A program made the position numbers and the translations under genes. From Lasiosphaeria ovina (lineage: Eukaryota > Ascomycota > Sordariomycetes > Sordariales > Lasiosphaeriaceae), in NCBI GenBank assembly GCA_033439765.1, contig JAULSN010000006.1, positions 2,914,001 through 2,978,000 of the forward strand: a stretch of 64,000 nt of DNA. Reading direction: 5' to 3'. Shown in pieces: positions 44,095-54,827 of the stretch; within the stretch, counting starts at the first letter, position 1, and every line of letters starts with the position of its first letter. Below the pieces are notes generated by a model. That model searched no databases. It had not been told where the DNA came from and saw only the letters and a list, made by a program, of their open reading frames with translations.

Positions 44095-45890
44095 ATGACT
44101 ATGCTGGCAATTGCCGTGTACTCGGTCCTGAGTCTTTTCGTGTCCTATGGCCTGTTCTGAGGGGTCTGTTTCGGAACTATTTGACGGCTCGCAAGATCGG
44201 TGTCCCGATCCGTATTATACCCATCGATCACCTCAACTCCCTTTGGATGCTTGTCGACCGGGCAGTCCTATCATTGGTTAAGCGGCTCCCGTTCGTTGGC
44301 AAGACCAGTTTAGTCAGGTATAATTTTCGATGATGGGAGTTGGACGACAGGTGCCGAACACACGGCTAGCTAGGTGACGGTTTTGTTCTGGTGACACCTG
44401 GGAGAAACTGGTTCTATCGCGCCGACCCGGACGCTCTGATGGAAGTCTTCCGTCGAAGATCCGATTTCCCGCGCTGTCTTGAGCTTACAGGCAAGTTCGG
44501 TTCACACTCTGACGTTCAAACTTCAATGGGAGTGTGAACGAAAAATGTTGGCAATCTGCTGACACTACATCTTTTATAGGTTATGAATGTCTTCGGGCCC
44601 AACATATCAACTGTGAGGCATCATTTATTTCCCCGTCTGCCTGTCAAAACAGAGTTGAAAAAAATGGGTCATAGACTTACCGACTAACCGCGATGACGTT
44701 CAACTAGGTCGACGGTGCGCAATGGAAAATGCAGCGCAAGCTGATAGCGACGTACTTCACCGAACAAAACAACGAGACCGTGTGATCCGGAAGCACGGTG
44801 TTTGCACAGGCTATGCTGCAGAACTGGGTATCGAAGTCGCCCGTCACGACAATTGCGCCGGACACTCGCTCGCTTACCCTCGGCGTCCTGTCCTGAGCCG
44901 GCTCCGGAAAGTCGGCCAGCTCCAAGCTCAACACCGAGCACGACAACCTGTCAAGAGACTTTGAAGAGCCGCTGCAGACCATTCTCGAGAACTGCATTCT
45001 CATTATGGCGCTCGGGCCCTCGTTCTTCGCAGCCTGGAAGTCGTGGCTTCCGCGCAGGCTTGTGCGTCTCCACGAGGCGTGCGCGGTGTTCCAGCGGCAC
45101 ATGAGAGACACGTACGAAGACGGGAAGATCTCGTCATCATCTGCATCATCGCCCCGGGATCACAACCTAATGACCTCGCTCGTTCGGGCCTCGCAAGACA
45201 ACGCGCAGTCCGGGGCCGGGCTAACCGAGCAGGAGATCTATGGCAACATGTTCGTGCTCAACTCTGCGGGCCACGACATGGCTGCCCACACCTTCGCCTT
45301 CTCACTGTACTTCCTGGCACCGCAGCCGGATGTGCAGGAGTGGGTGGCGGTCAAGCTGCGCCGCGTACTCGGCACGCGGCCGCCCAGCGAGCGGCGCTAC
45401 GGCAGCGACTTTCCGCGGCTGAAGCGCCGTGCTGTACGAAACGCTTCGCCTCTACACGCCCGTGCCCGTGGCCAAGCGGACAGATTCCCAGGTGCAGGCC
45501 CTTGTTGTTGACGACGGTCGTGGCAAGAAGACGGATGTCGTGCTGCCGCCGCGAACCATGGTTATCCCGGCGTACTCGGCCATACAGTCCAATCAAAAGT
45601 ACTGGGGTCCGATCCGTTGGTCTGGAGGCCTGAACGATGGGTTCATCCCGCAGTCAACAATGATAACGGTCATGGTACCGAGACGGGAGGCGAAATGTTG
45701 ATGGAGGAGGAACTCATAACCCCCAAGTGAGGGACATTTCTTGGATGGTCTCGCGATTGTCCCGGAAAGAAGTTCTCTCATGTGGAATTTGTAGCAACTA
45801 TAGCCGTTTGGTTTCGGGACTAGCACGTTGACCCACTTCCCCTTGGAAAGGAGGTTGAGGACAGTAATGGCGGATTCAGGGTGGCGCGCG
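44095..45890 (+). pseudogene. Cytochrome P450 pseudogene
   Basis: Relic in several frames. It starts MTMLAIAVYSVLSLFVSYGL, is then broken by a stop, and continues LTARKIGVPIRIIPIDHLNS and VTPGRNWFYRADPDALMEVF with likely remnants of introns. Next follow MNVFGPNIST, VDGAQWKMQRKLIATYFTEQ and the I-helix (GNMFVLNSAGHDMAAHTFAF). A frameshift near 45425 separates SDFPRLKR from AVLYETLRLYTPVPVAKRT (the ExxR region). The heme loop survives as FLGWSRDCPGKKFSHVEF (about 45733-45786), in which two or three residues before the Cys are missing. It ends with VDPLPLGKEVED. At least three in-frame stops and one frameshift mean it cannot make a P450. Confidence 0.8.
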
Positions 45891-46550
45891 AAAGAGTGTT
45901 GAAGCAGATCGAATCCGACTCAGCTCCAATTCGGTCGCCGTTGGTGTGGACAAGAAGAGACAGCCAATAGAAAAGGCGCTGATTGACCTGGCAGGTTCAA
46001 TCCTTTTGCATCTAAGTTACAATAAAGGTGGCATTGCCTTTTAGGTAAGCTCGACCCCACGGTTACACGTATACTATAGGTCTTTTTCATTGTCTTTTGC
46101 AACTACGATGGGCAAATCTCACGTCGGAGATCCGCGGGCGGATGCTGATTGGCTAGCAATGTGGGGCGCCCACACAGCATGACATCAACACTCTGTTGCT
46201 CGCTGTTTGTCTCCACCTAACCGAGCCATTACAGCTCTTTTGCAGCCCTCGACCGTTACAATTACAGCATTTCCGAGCTCCGAGGAAGCAGCTCCCAGTG
46301 TGTACCTGCCCATCTTTGCCCCTCTGGCCCAAGCTCCCAGCACGCTAGCACGTTCGGCGCATCGCCGGGATGTATGTTCCCCACAGACCCGCCTGTGGTC
46401 GGTGTTTCGCCGTCTCAGTGGTTGACGTCATCCACTGCCACTGATGACCAGACATGACAACCGCGTATAATAAGGGAGAGATGGCCTTCCTGAGCCACTA
46501 ATTATTCTCCTTCCTGACCCTACTCCAACCAACCAGACAACACATATTCC
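45891..46550. other. Intergenic region with catalase promoter
   Basis: The left part is the 3' flank of the P450 relic. The right part is the catalase promoter: a TATAATAA box at 46466-46473, about 80 bp before the ATG, followed by a CT-rich leader (46503-46535). Confidence 0.55.
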
Positions 46551-48944
46551 ATGGCCAGCATCATGTCCTCAACAGCCCAGAAAGTGCAGCACGCCGTCAT
46601 GGGCCCGCGGGAAGGCGACAAGACTGCCGACTTCCTGAAGGATACCAAGGAGATGACGCCCAATGCACGTCTGACCACCGACTACGGCGTCAAGCAGACG
46701 TCGGCCGACGACTGGCTCAAGGTCGTCAGCCAAGACAAGACGGGTCCCGCGCTGCTGGAGGACCCTTTTGCACGAGAGAGGGTAATTACGCCTTTCACGC
46801 CCTTCTCTTCCACACTGACGTTTGCTAACATCTGTTTAGATCCACCGCTTCGACCATGAGAGAATCCCTGAGCGCGTGGTGCACGCCCGGGGCAGTGGCG
46901 CGTTTGGAAAGTTCAAGCTCTTTGAGAGCGCCGAGGACGTGACACTGGCAAAGGTGTTGACTGACACATCGCGCGAGACGCCCGTCTTTGTGCGCTTCTC
47001 GACCGTGCTTGGCAGCCGTGGCAGTGCCGATACAGTTCGTGATGTTCGCGGATTCGCCGTCAAGATGTACACGGAAGAGGGCAATTGGGACATTGTCGGC
47101 AACGACATTCCCGTCTTTTTCATCCAGGATTCTATAAAGTTCCCCGACGTCATCCACGCCGGCAAGCCCGAGCCGCACAACGAAGTGCCGCAGGCCCAGA
47201 CGGCCCACAACAACTTTTGGGATTTCCAGTTCAACCACACCGAGGCGACGCACATGTTCATGTGGGCGGTAAGCACTTGCCATCCCGAATCGTCTCTTAG
47301 CATCCAGGACTGATGATGTGCGTAAAGATGAGCGATCGTGGCATTCCTCGTTCGTACCGCATGATGCAAGGGTTTGGAGTCAACACATTCACCCTTATCA
47401 ATGCCCAAGGCGTGCGCAGCTTCTGCAAGTTCCACTGGACGCCCGAGCTGGGTGTTCACTCATTGGTATGGGACGAGGCCCTGAAGCTCGCAGGACAGGA
47501 CCCCGACTTCCACCGCAAGGTATGTGACACGCAACAAGCCGTGAGTTTTTAAAGCGGCCACTGACCATATCCCATATCACAGGATCTCTGGGAAGCGATT
47601 GAGAATGGCGTGTACCCCAAGTGGAAGTTTGGTATCCAGGTCATCTCCGAGGCAGACGAGCACAAGTTCGACTTTGACATTCTCGACGCCACCAAGATCT
47701 GGCCCGAAGATTTGGTGCCTGTCCGCTACATCGGCGAGCTCGAGCTTAACCGCAACCCTGACGAGTTCTTCCCGCAGACGGAGCAGGTCGCATTCTGCAC
47801 GAGCCATGTTGTTCCCGGCATTGGCTTCTCCAACGATCCGCTGCTTCAGGGCCGCAACTTCAGCTACTTTGACACGCAGCTCTCACGACTAGGCACTAAC
47901 TGGCAAGAGCTGCCGATCAACCGCCCCGTGTGTCCTGTCATGAACTTCAACCGCGATGGTGCGATGCGACACACCATCACACGTGGCACCGTCAACTACT
48001 GGCCTAACCGCTTCGAAGCCTGTCCCCCGGCATCTCACGCAGAGGGTGGATATGTTGAATTTGCTGAGAAGGTGGCGGGTATTAAAGCACGTGCCCGAAG
48101 CGTCAAATTCCAGGAGCATTACAACCAGGCCCAGTTATTCTGGAACAGCATGTCCCAGGTCGAGAAGAACCACATGATCAATGCGCTCGCTTTCGAGCTG
48201 GATCATTGCGAAGATCCCGTCGTGTACGGTCGCATGGTGACTCGACTGACCGACATCGATCTGGGTCTGGCGCAGTCCGTGTCGGCCATGGTGGGCGGCG
48301 AGATGCCGCAGAAGGCAACCCGGCCCAACCACGGCCGCAAGGCACCCGCGCTGAGCCAGACCGAGTTCCCCGGCACGAAGCCGACGATTGCCTCACGGCG
48401 CATCGCCATCCTCATTGCCGACGGTTACGACGCCGTGGCCTTCTCGGCTGCCTACGCCGCCATCTCAGCTGGCCTGGCCATCCCGCTCGTCATTGGCACC
48501 AAGCGCAACAAGATTGTGGCTGCCGATGGCACTACGTCCGTCACTCCGCACCACCACCTCGAGGGTTTCCGCTCGACCATGGTCGACGCGCTGTTTATCC
48601 CCGGTGGAGAGCAGTCCATCAAGACGCTTTCCAAGAACGGGCGCGCACTGCACTGGGTCCGCGAGGCCTTTGGACATCTCAAGGCCATCGGCGCCACGGG
48701 CGAGGCTGCCGCATTCGTCCAGATTGCCATCGCGCTACCGCAGATCACAGCGTCCGTCTCGGGCGACGTCCTCGAGCGCTACGGTGTTGTCACGGTTGGC
48801 CAGGTCAAGCCCACAAGTTTCAGTGAGGCGGTCACGATCGCCAAGGGCGCTAAGGGTTTCCTCGAGAACTTCTTCTACGCTATTGCCCAGCACCGCAACT
48901 GGGACCGCGAGCTCGACGGGCTCAACACGCAGATTGCTTACTAA
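46551..48944 (+). CDS. Large-subunit catalase with C-terminal DJ-1/PfpI-like domain
   Basis: Heme catalase that decomposes hydrogen peroxide. Exons 46551-46781, 46840-47268, 47328-47519 and 47583-48944 with introns of 58, 59 and 63 nt; 2214 nt (737 aa), the usual length of clade-2 large catalases. Catalytic His is at about 92 ([10 protein letters not shown]), Asn in [15 protein letters not shown] (about 165), and the proximal Tyr at 379 ([14 protein letters not shown]). Residues about 580-737 form the flavodoxin/DJ-1-like domain ([46 protein letters not shown]). There is no signal peptide: the N-terminus ([20 protein letters not shown]) resembles the long leader of spore-associated catalases such as Aspergillus CatA, so an intracellular or conidial role is inferred. 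Confidence 0.95.
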
Positions 48945-49206
48945 CGTACTGTTGCAAGGGTGTTTTGGTCGGGTTTATGTTAATAACACGATTTTTCACG
49001 GGTATAATGGAGTCTAGAGCAATTTTTGAGTTGTCCTCCTGACCAAGTGCCCATTAATGAATGGGTAATATGTAACAAAAAAAAGGAGCATTCCTACAAT
49101 CGCTCGCCATTGTCATTGTGAATCGCATTCTTGAGTCATTGCATCTTGTATTCTAAAACACCACCTATTGGCAGGATGCAGCTCTAGCACCATAATGTAG
49201 TACGTT
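48945..49206. other. Catalase 3' flank
   Basis: No feature beyond probable 3' UTR. Confidence 0.4.
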
Positions 49207-49640
49207 TTGATTTGTGCCGAGGGCAGCGTGCTCGCCGGGACGTGTGTCCCCTGTCCCCGGTACACCCTCTTCGGGCACGCCGACGAGCAGAGCGTCGAGA
49301 GCGTCGTAGATGATACGCTGGCGAGGGAGGACAGTGGGTACTTCTGCACGGTTGTCAGGGCAGATATAGTGCTGTGGGAGGATCCGGAGCGCAAGCGCGA
49401 GCCCGAGGTCAAGGACGAGGACCATAAAGAGCTGTGGGATACGTGAAAGCGGGTTAAGGTCGACAAGCTGGTGGGTTTGTATACGATGCTTCTCGACACC
49501 AATTTTTAGTATAATATCGGGGTCGACGGCGGCATTGCCAATGTTACGTATTAACCCGTGAGGGTGCAGGCTCCTTCGTATATCATGCAGAGCTTCGATT
49601 TCTTTCAAGATAATCGGCAAGCCATCACGAACAACGCTCC
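49207..49640 (+). pseudogene. Coding-like relic of unknown family
   Basis: The plus frame from about 49201 to a TGA at 49444 has strong GC3 and protein-like content (FGHADEQSVESVVDDTLARE, VVRADIVLWEDPERK). After the TGA (possibly a mutated CGA) the same frame goes on for KRVKVDKLVGLYTMLLDT before another stop. The opposite strand is also open (49165-49620) but looks like a mirror of this one, although its left part (ILKEIEALHDIRRSLHPHGL) has a kinase-like rhythm. No family recognised on either strand. Confidence 0.3.
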
Positions 49641-50185
49641 ACGCGATTATACCTGGTTTGAGGGAATTAGATCAATCATGAAACAAAGAAAACTACCATC
49701 GCATGCGTGACAGTACAAGGGGTCGGGAATTTCCACGTAAAAGAGCGTGGAACTGCAAGGACTTTGTGGGACCAAGCTTACAAGCAAGCAAGAATGCAGA
49801 AGAATGGGCGCTGTTCGCACGATTTTGTGCACTCACTTCCTAATTCGGTTGGAAATGTCCAAATGCGGCTAAGAGTCGGCCTAATTGCTGGTCAGCACGG
49901 ACGGGTAGGGCAACGTCGTCCAGCTCATCACCTTGACGGGTTGGTGATCGGAATTAGGATACATTCCTGGCCGCCCTATCTCCGTCTATCTCCGGATTTC
50001 CAGTACCATCGTCTTCTTCCATGAGCTGGACTATGTCCTGGTATCAGGATGAGGCAGTCCTTCTGCACAGTCCTGTTTCTTTTACCTATCCATCCTCAAC
50101 TCTGTGTGCCTCAACTCAGGACTCCAGCCCAACTCCAAACACTTGAACTACTCCCTGGCCTCACCCCTCATCAATCCTTACCGCC
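49641..50185. other. Intergenic region with SDR leader
   Basis: No gene seen. The last 100 bp are CT-rich and A-rich, typical of a fungal 5' leader before the ATG at 50186. Confidence 0.4.
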
Positions 50186-51074
50186 ATGGCATCTTCAGAC
50201 TCCAAAGTTGTTTTTATAACTGGCGCCAACCAGGGCCTGGGCCTGGCCATCATCGAGGTGGCCGGCCTGCGCTACCCAGAGAACGTCTACATCCTGGGCA
50301 GCCGCGATGTTGGCAAGGGCGAGGAGGCGGTTCAGCAGCTGCGCGAGAAGGGCGTCAAGGCCCGCGTCGACGTCGTCCAGCTCGAGGTCACCAACGACGA
50401 GCACATCACTGCCGCCGTCGACTACGTGGCCAAGACGTACGGCCGCCTCGATGGTATGGTAGCTGTGCACTTCCCATTCATCTCAACTAACCAGCTACCC
50501 GGCACGGCTAACTCCTTCTCCGTGGCACGCAGTGCTCGTCAACAACGCCGGCATGTTGCGGGGGGTCGGGGTGCGCGAGGACGATCCGGCGGCAATCCGG
50601 GCGACGTACGCGTCGCTGTTCGACGTGCACGTCACGTCGGTGGCGGTGCTGACCCTGATGTTCAAGCCGCTGCTGTACCGGGCGCCCGCACCGCTGGTCG
50701 TCAACGTGACGTCGGGGCTGGCCAGCGTCGCCAGGCTGCTCGACCCGGCGCGCCGCATGTTCCGCGTGCCGCCCTACGGCGCCTCCAAGGTCGGCCTCAA
50801 CGGCCTGACCGCCCACCTGCAGGTCGGCGAGAACGACCGCGCTGCCGACGATGCTGCTCACCCGGAAGCGCCCTCGCTCGGCCCGCGCATCCGCTTCTTC
50901 ATTTCGAATCCAGGCGTGCTGTCTACTAGTTTTACGAGATTCCATCCCCTCGGCAAGACGCCCCAGCTCGGCGCCGAGTCGGCTGTGCGCTTGATTGGCG
51001 ATGCCGAGGCCAAGTACGACGACTACATCCAGTGGGAGTTTGAGGGCGGGGAGATGAGGAAGGTGCCGTGGTAG
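50186..51074 (+). CDS. Short-chain dehydrogenase/reductase (carbonyl-reductase type)
   Basis: NAD(P)(H)-dependent oxidoreductase of the classical SDR family. Exons 50186-50453 and 50533-51074, intron 79 nt (GTATGG donor, CGCAG acceptor); 810 nt (269 aa). Motifs: cofactor loop TGANQGLGL (residues 13-21), NNAGM (about 93), catalytic Ser in VNVTSGLAS (about 150) and YGASK (Tyr171, Lys175). The motif TGANxGLG and the NNAG context resemble cytosolic carbonyl reductases. There is no signal peptide. Splicing is needed to form LDVLVNNAG; unspliced reading runs to a different frame. Substrate unknown; no cluster partners are close. Confidence 0.9.
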
Positions 51075-52288
51075 CTGGGAGCATCGAAGGTGGTAATTAA
51101 GACGGAATGGAATACCGTTCTTTAGTTACGAGATTCGTACCTTGTCTCACAGACTAGGTACCTTTCTCTTGGTGTGCTCTGGCGCTGAGAATAACACTCA
51201 GTGGGGTTATTGTCTAGTTAACTTGTTACTGGTTGTTTAAACCTTTGGGTACTTCCCCCTGAGGCTCCCGGCCGCTGTGAGCAGGTGATAGAATCAGGTG
51301 GTGTGAGATCCCGAATGGCACTTTTCCGGGATTTTGTGATTGACGGTTTATCCAAGCCGGGAGAATACAGTAATTAACTTCCTACCTAGCTATTCAGCCT
51401 CGCCAGTGTTGGGCATGACGGCGAGTTTTCTTCCTGCAACTTTCGTCGTTCCATGCCGCAGGCCCGCAGCCGTCTGTTTATCTTATACGTCTTTGTGCAA
51501 TACAGAGGAAATGACTGCGTTGTATTGATATTCCATGCTAGTTGGGGAAACAGTACAATAAACCCATTATTGATCAATATTGGTCCTTCTACACATCCAG
51601 GAGACGCCCCGGGCCCGATCAGCGTCTGCCAGTGGACAAACTGGATTTCGAATCCAGTCTATCAGGCCCTCTTCAGGCGGGCCTTATTTCCGTTCGCGCT
51701 AGGTCTTTTTTGGTACTAGTTTTCGCCCTCATAAATCTGTTTTGTCTGCTGGCCTAACGGCACACCGTTACAAGTCCCAGGCTTGCGCATATTCACACGT
51801 TGGCGAGAGCACAGGAAACTCACTTTTATGGCCTGAGAGAAGAGTGTTTATTCTGCTCTAGGGAAGTTAAGAGAAATAGAATCTTACGCATATTCATAGG
51901 GTCAATGCCAAACCACAGATCCGGAACCGACGGTCCTTGGCCTCAACTACAGCCTGGAGAATGTCCCGGAATAGATGGGCAAAGGGGTAAGCGAGGGCGA
52001 CACGCAGTAATTATCACAGGCAGCAGCTGAGGCTGCACATCCAGTTGAGGGTCGACCAAAAGAGGGTCAGGGCCGAGCTCTTTTGCGAGGGTTTAAACCG
52101 GCTGCCCCTGCTTTCGCTCAGGTCCGCGTCCACGCCGCTGCTACTTGGGCCAACTACCCTTCGATCAGATGCCTGATTTTAAAAGAGTTGTGGCTGTTTC
52201 GGTGATGCATTTTGCATCTCGTAAATGCTTCGATCCTCATAAAAAGCGATTAGCATCCATGATATCCCTCGTACCCCAAGTGTAATTA
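51075..52288. other. Intergenic region, no gene recognised
   Basis: A perfect 8-bp hairpin, ACTGGATT-TCG-AATCCAGT, lies near 51640-51658; it resembles a tRNA T-arm superficially but does not fit one. 51900-52280 contains no coding frame with features. Confidence 0.4.
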
Positions 52289-52727
52289 ACGTGCGTGATA
52301 AGCGAGTTAGCCAGACAAGCGAGTTAGCCACCCGATTTCCCTAACATAACCCTGAAATTTAACCCTTGCTAAAATCACCAAACCTTAGTAAAAGGCCCCG
52401 AGATTTGATATTAGGGTTTATAATAATGAAGAAACTTATTATGATTTTATGTAAAATTTTACACTAAGTATAAGATAGTAAACTTGTAGTTACAATCTTG
52501 CCTACATATATAACCCTAGGGTTATATTCCGTTTTTCAAGGCTAAATTAGTCAGCAAGTAATGGTATACATTTTTACTCATATTATATACTTATATTACA
52601 AGTTTGAAGTTTTTAGAAGTTTTTACTAAGAATTAGATGACTTTTATAAAGATATATTCTCAGGGTTATATATGAGAAGTTGAAGTGGCTAGCTCGCTTG
52701 TCTGGCTAACTCGCTTATCACGCACGT
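52289..52727. mobile_element. Non-autonomous MITE with Fot/pogo-type inverted repeats
   Basis: A 439-bp element flanked by TA on both sides (52287-52288 and 52728-52729). Its ends are near-perfect 43-bp inverted repeats: the left begins ACGTGCGTGATAAGCGAGTT and the right is its reverse complement with one mismatch. Inside each end the unit AGCGAGTTAGCC occurs twice (AGCGAGCTAGCC in one right-end copy). The interior is very AT-rich and has no coding frame. The outer 20 bp match the end of the transposon at 15262 in 15 or more positions, so the two are members of one superfamily and perhaps one family of elements mobilised by the same transposase. Confidence 0.85.
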
Positions 52728-53514
52728 TAAACGTTACCTAATAATTATTTGCTGGAGACGTGGTCTAGAAACCTGCCAAGTTGGGCTCTTGGACGTTGCC
52801 CTGCGGCCGGGGCAGTCCTTCCATGGCTCGGTGTCCCCGTACATGCACCGATCGGCTCCCGACCAAGAATTCAAGATCATGCAGACGCCAAAATGAACAG
52901 CCACATAAGGTTGGGGGATGTTAATTGGACTGTGCCGCACAGCCAGATCTTGGATGCATTCTTACAGCATCCTTCCGCATCCCCCTGAGAGGGCGGAACA
53001 AAGATCAATCCTGCGGCGCACTCTTATGCAAAGATGCGATACAGAATAGTTTGGATTGATTATTCAGGAGTGGACAAACCCTGCGCCATGAATTCTTGGC
53101 ATTTGCAAGAGACGAGAACATGGGATATCAAGTGCCCGAATTAGGCAGTGTCGCTTCGTTCGTTCTCTTGGCAGACCCGGAACTTCGCCACTCCCTAACA
53201 ACTCAAGGAGCTTGGACCGAGGAGTGGCGGGTATGGCAATGCAATACTATCCCGTCTTTGTGATCATGGGAGAAGCTTCTTGACGCCCAAGTAACTTCAG
53301 AGTAAACAAGTCATGCCTTTTCTCTCAGCACAGAATGAAGGGTCTTCGTATATAAAACCCAAGGGAGTGCCTCTCGAATATCAACTCTCTCTCGACAGAC
53401 ACAGACAATCAACACTCAGTCTTCCCTCCTCAGCAACATTCTATACTCCTCCACCTCTCCACAATCTCAATCAGAGCAAAATACCTCAAACACACACCCA
53501 TCCTCAAAGCCACC
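52728..53514. promoter_or_regulatory. Promoter and leader of the secreted cysteine protein
   Basis: A TATATAAAA box at 53349-53357 lies 158 bp before the ATG at 53515. The leader between them is CT/CA-rich (CTCTCTCGACAGACACAGAC and CAATCAACACTCAG). The left part (52730-53300) shows no gene. Confidence 0.6.
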
Positions 53515-53970
53515 ATGAAGTTCCTCGCCATCCTCGCCATCGCCACTCACCTCGCCGCCCCGGCGCTGGCCGACTTCTTCATCTACCAAGGCTTGGAGAG
53601 CTACATCGACGTGGGGGCGTTCAACACGTACTCGTTCTTCCGGGGGCCGCCCGACTGCAACGACGTGAACAACGCGCCGCGGTACGACGAGTCGGACGAC
53701 GTCAGCGGCGACAAGCAGGGCGTGGCGTGCGACGGCCGCGGCTGCTGGCAGGCCAACCCCGACGACATTGACCGGCTCGAGTTCAACACGCGCTTCGGCC
53801 ACTTCACCATGTACAAGGACCGCGGCCGCGACATCTTCGACATCTGGGGCGGCAACGTCGGCCACTGCGACCCCGACACCAGCCACCACTACGAGTGCCC
53901 CAGCGGGCCGTATCCCAGCCCCCTCAGCGGCAAGCGCGTGTTCTTCTGCCGGGCTAGCTTTGGTCCTTGA
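53515..53970 (+). CDS. Small secreted six-cysteine protein (effector-like)
   Basis: Single exon of 151 aa. A signal peptide is clear: MKFLAILAIATHLAAPALA, cut before DFFIYQG. The mature protein of about 132 residues has six Cys (DCND, ACDGRGCW, HCDPD, ECPSG, FCRAS), enough for three disulphides, and is rich in Asp, Gly and aromatics (FFIYQGLESYIDVGAF, FGHFTMYKDRGRDIFDIWGG). There is no repeat and no GPI signal. Size, cysteine content and a strong-looking promoter fit a secreted effector or surface protein, but no family was recognised. The ATG context (CACCATGAAG) is good. Confidence 0.8.
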   Translation: MKFLAILAIATHLAAPALADFFIYQGLESYIDVGAFNTYSFFRGPPDCNDVNNAPRYDESDDVSGDKQGVACDGRGCWQANPDDIDRLEFNTRFGHFTMYKDRGRDIFDIWGGNVGHCDPDTSHHYECPSGPYPSPLSGKRVFFCRASFGP

Positions 53971-54827
53971 GTGATTTTTTTTTTGGAAGGATCCTGGTGG
54001 TGGTTTCTTGGAAAAGTTCTCGCAATGGTGAATCGACGAGGGAGAAGGGAGACGAGCTTGGATGCCGGCTTTCTTTTAGGTCTCCTTCGATGTGCCTAGA
54101 AATTTGATTATCTTTCATGAAAACCAGTTCAGATACAATCTTTTGCTTCAGCCCCTCAAAACATTCTAGATCTAGTTCCCCACGCAATACTGGAAAATGT
54201 GTAACATGCCACGTCTAAATATTTGTGGAGAGGACGTGACTATGCTGAGTGTAGGGTTGTGTACCAAACTCGCATCGGTTATGAATCAAAAGCGTCCCGC
54301 TCACTTATCGCCACCTTATCGTTTGTAATTAGGGCCTGCTGAACACTTGTGGTGGCGGTAAAGATTAGATGCGATTGGATACTTGAAACGAAGCAAGGAC
54401 TTGTTACGAGCCCTCCGATGTATCTTCGAGGGTCTTGAAGATGCCTGGGCTCGTAGCCCCCATTGTCAACGTGAAATACGGCTTTGTTCTAGTTCTGCGA
54501 ATGCTGGGCGAGTTGCCGTATGGAGTAGGCGACTGGGCTAGAATAAGGGGTGGATATGCTCGATGAGGCTCTAGCAAACTTCAGAACATTTATCCATCAC
54601 TTTGCAATATCGAAAGGTCGTTCTTTAAAGGCCTGCTTACGGAGGCCTGTTTCCGGTAAAGCGTCCTTACCAGCGCGATGAGTGGGTATATGGATCTCCT
54701 ACGTTCAGGATTACAGACACCACCGTAGTAGAAAGGGGTTTTTAATTAATTTAAATCGGTAATAAACGGGAGCGTCAAGAACTGCCCATGCCCCCACACC
54801 GCCAACCACAGGACCTTAGTTACATTA
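53971..54827. other. Intergenic region
   Basis: No gene seen. A T9 run follows the stop of the secreted protein gene. A short inverted pair, CGAGCCC/GGGCTCG, sits at about 54407 and 54450. 54738-54770 is AT-rich. Confidence 0.4.

Noticed and set aside
46207..46425. 72-aa plus frame upstream of the catalase
   Set aside because: Lies in the promoter, has no features and ends before the TATA box.
51640..51658. tRNA T-arm-like hairpin
   Set aside because: The palindrome has an extra base pair at the loop and no D-arm, anticodon arm or acceptor stem around it.
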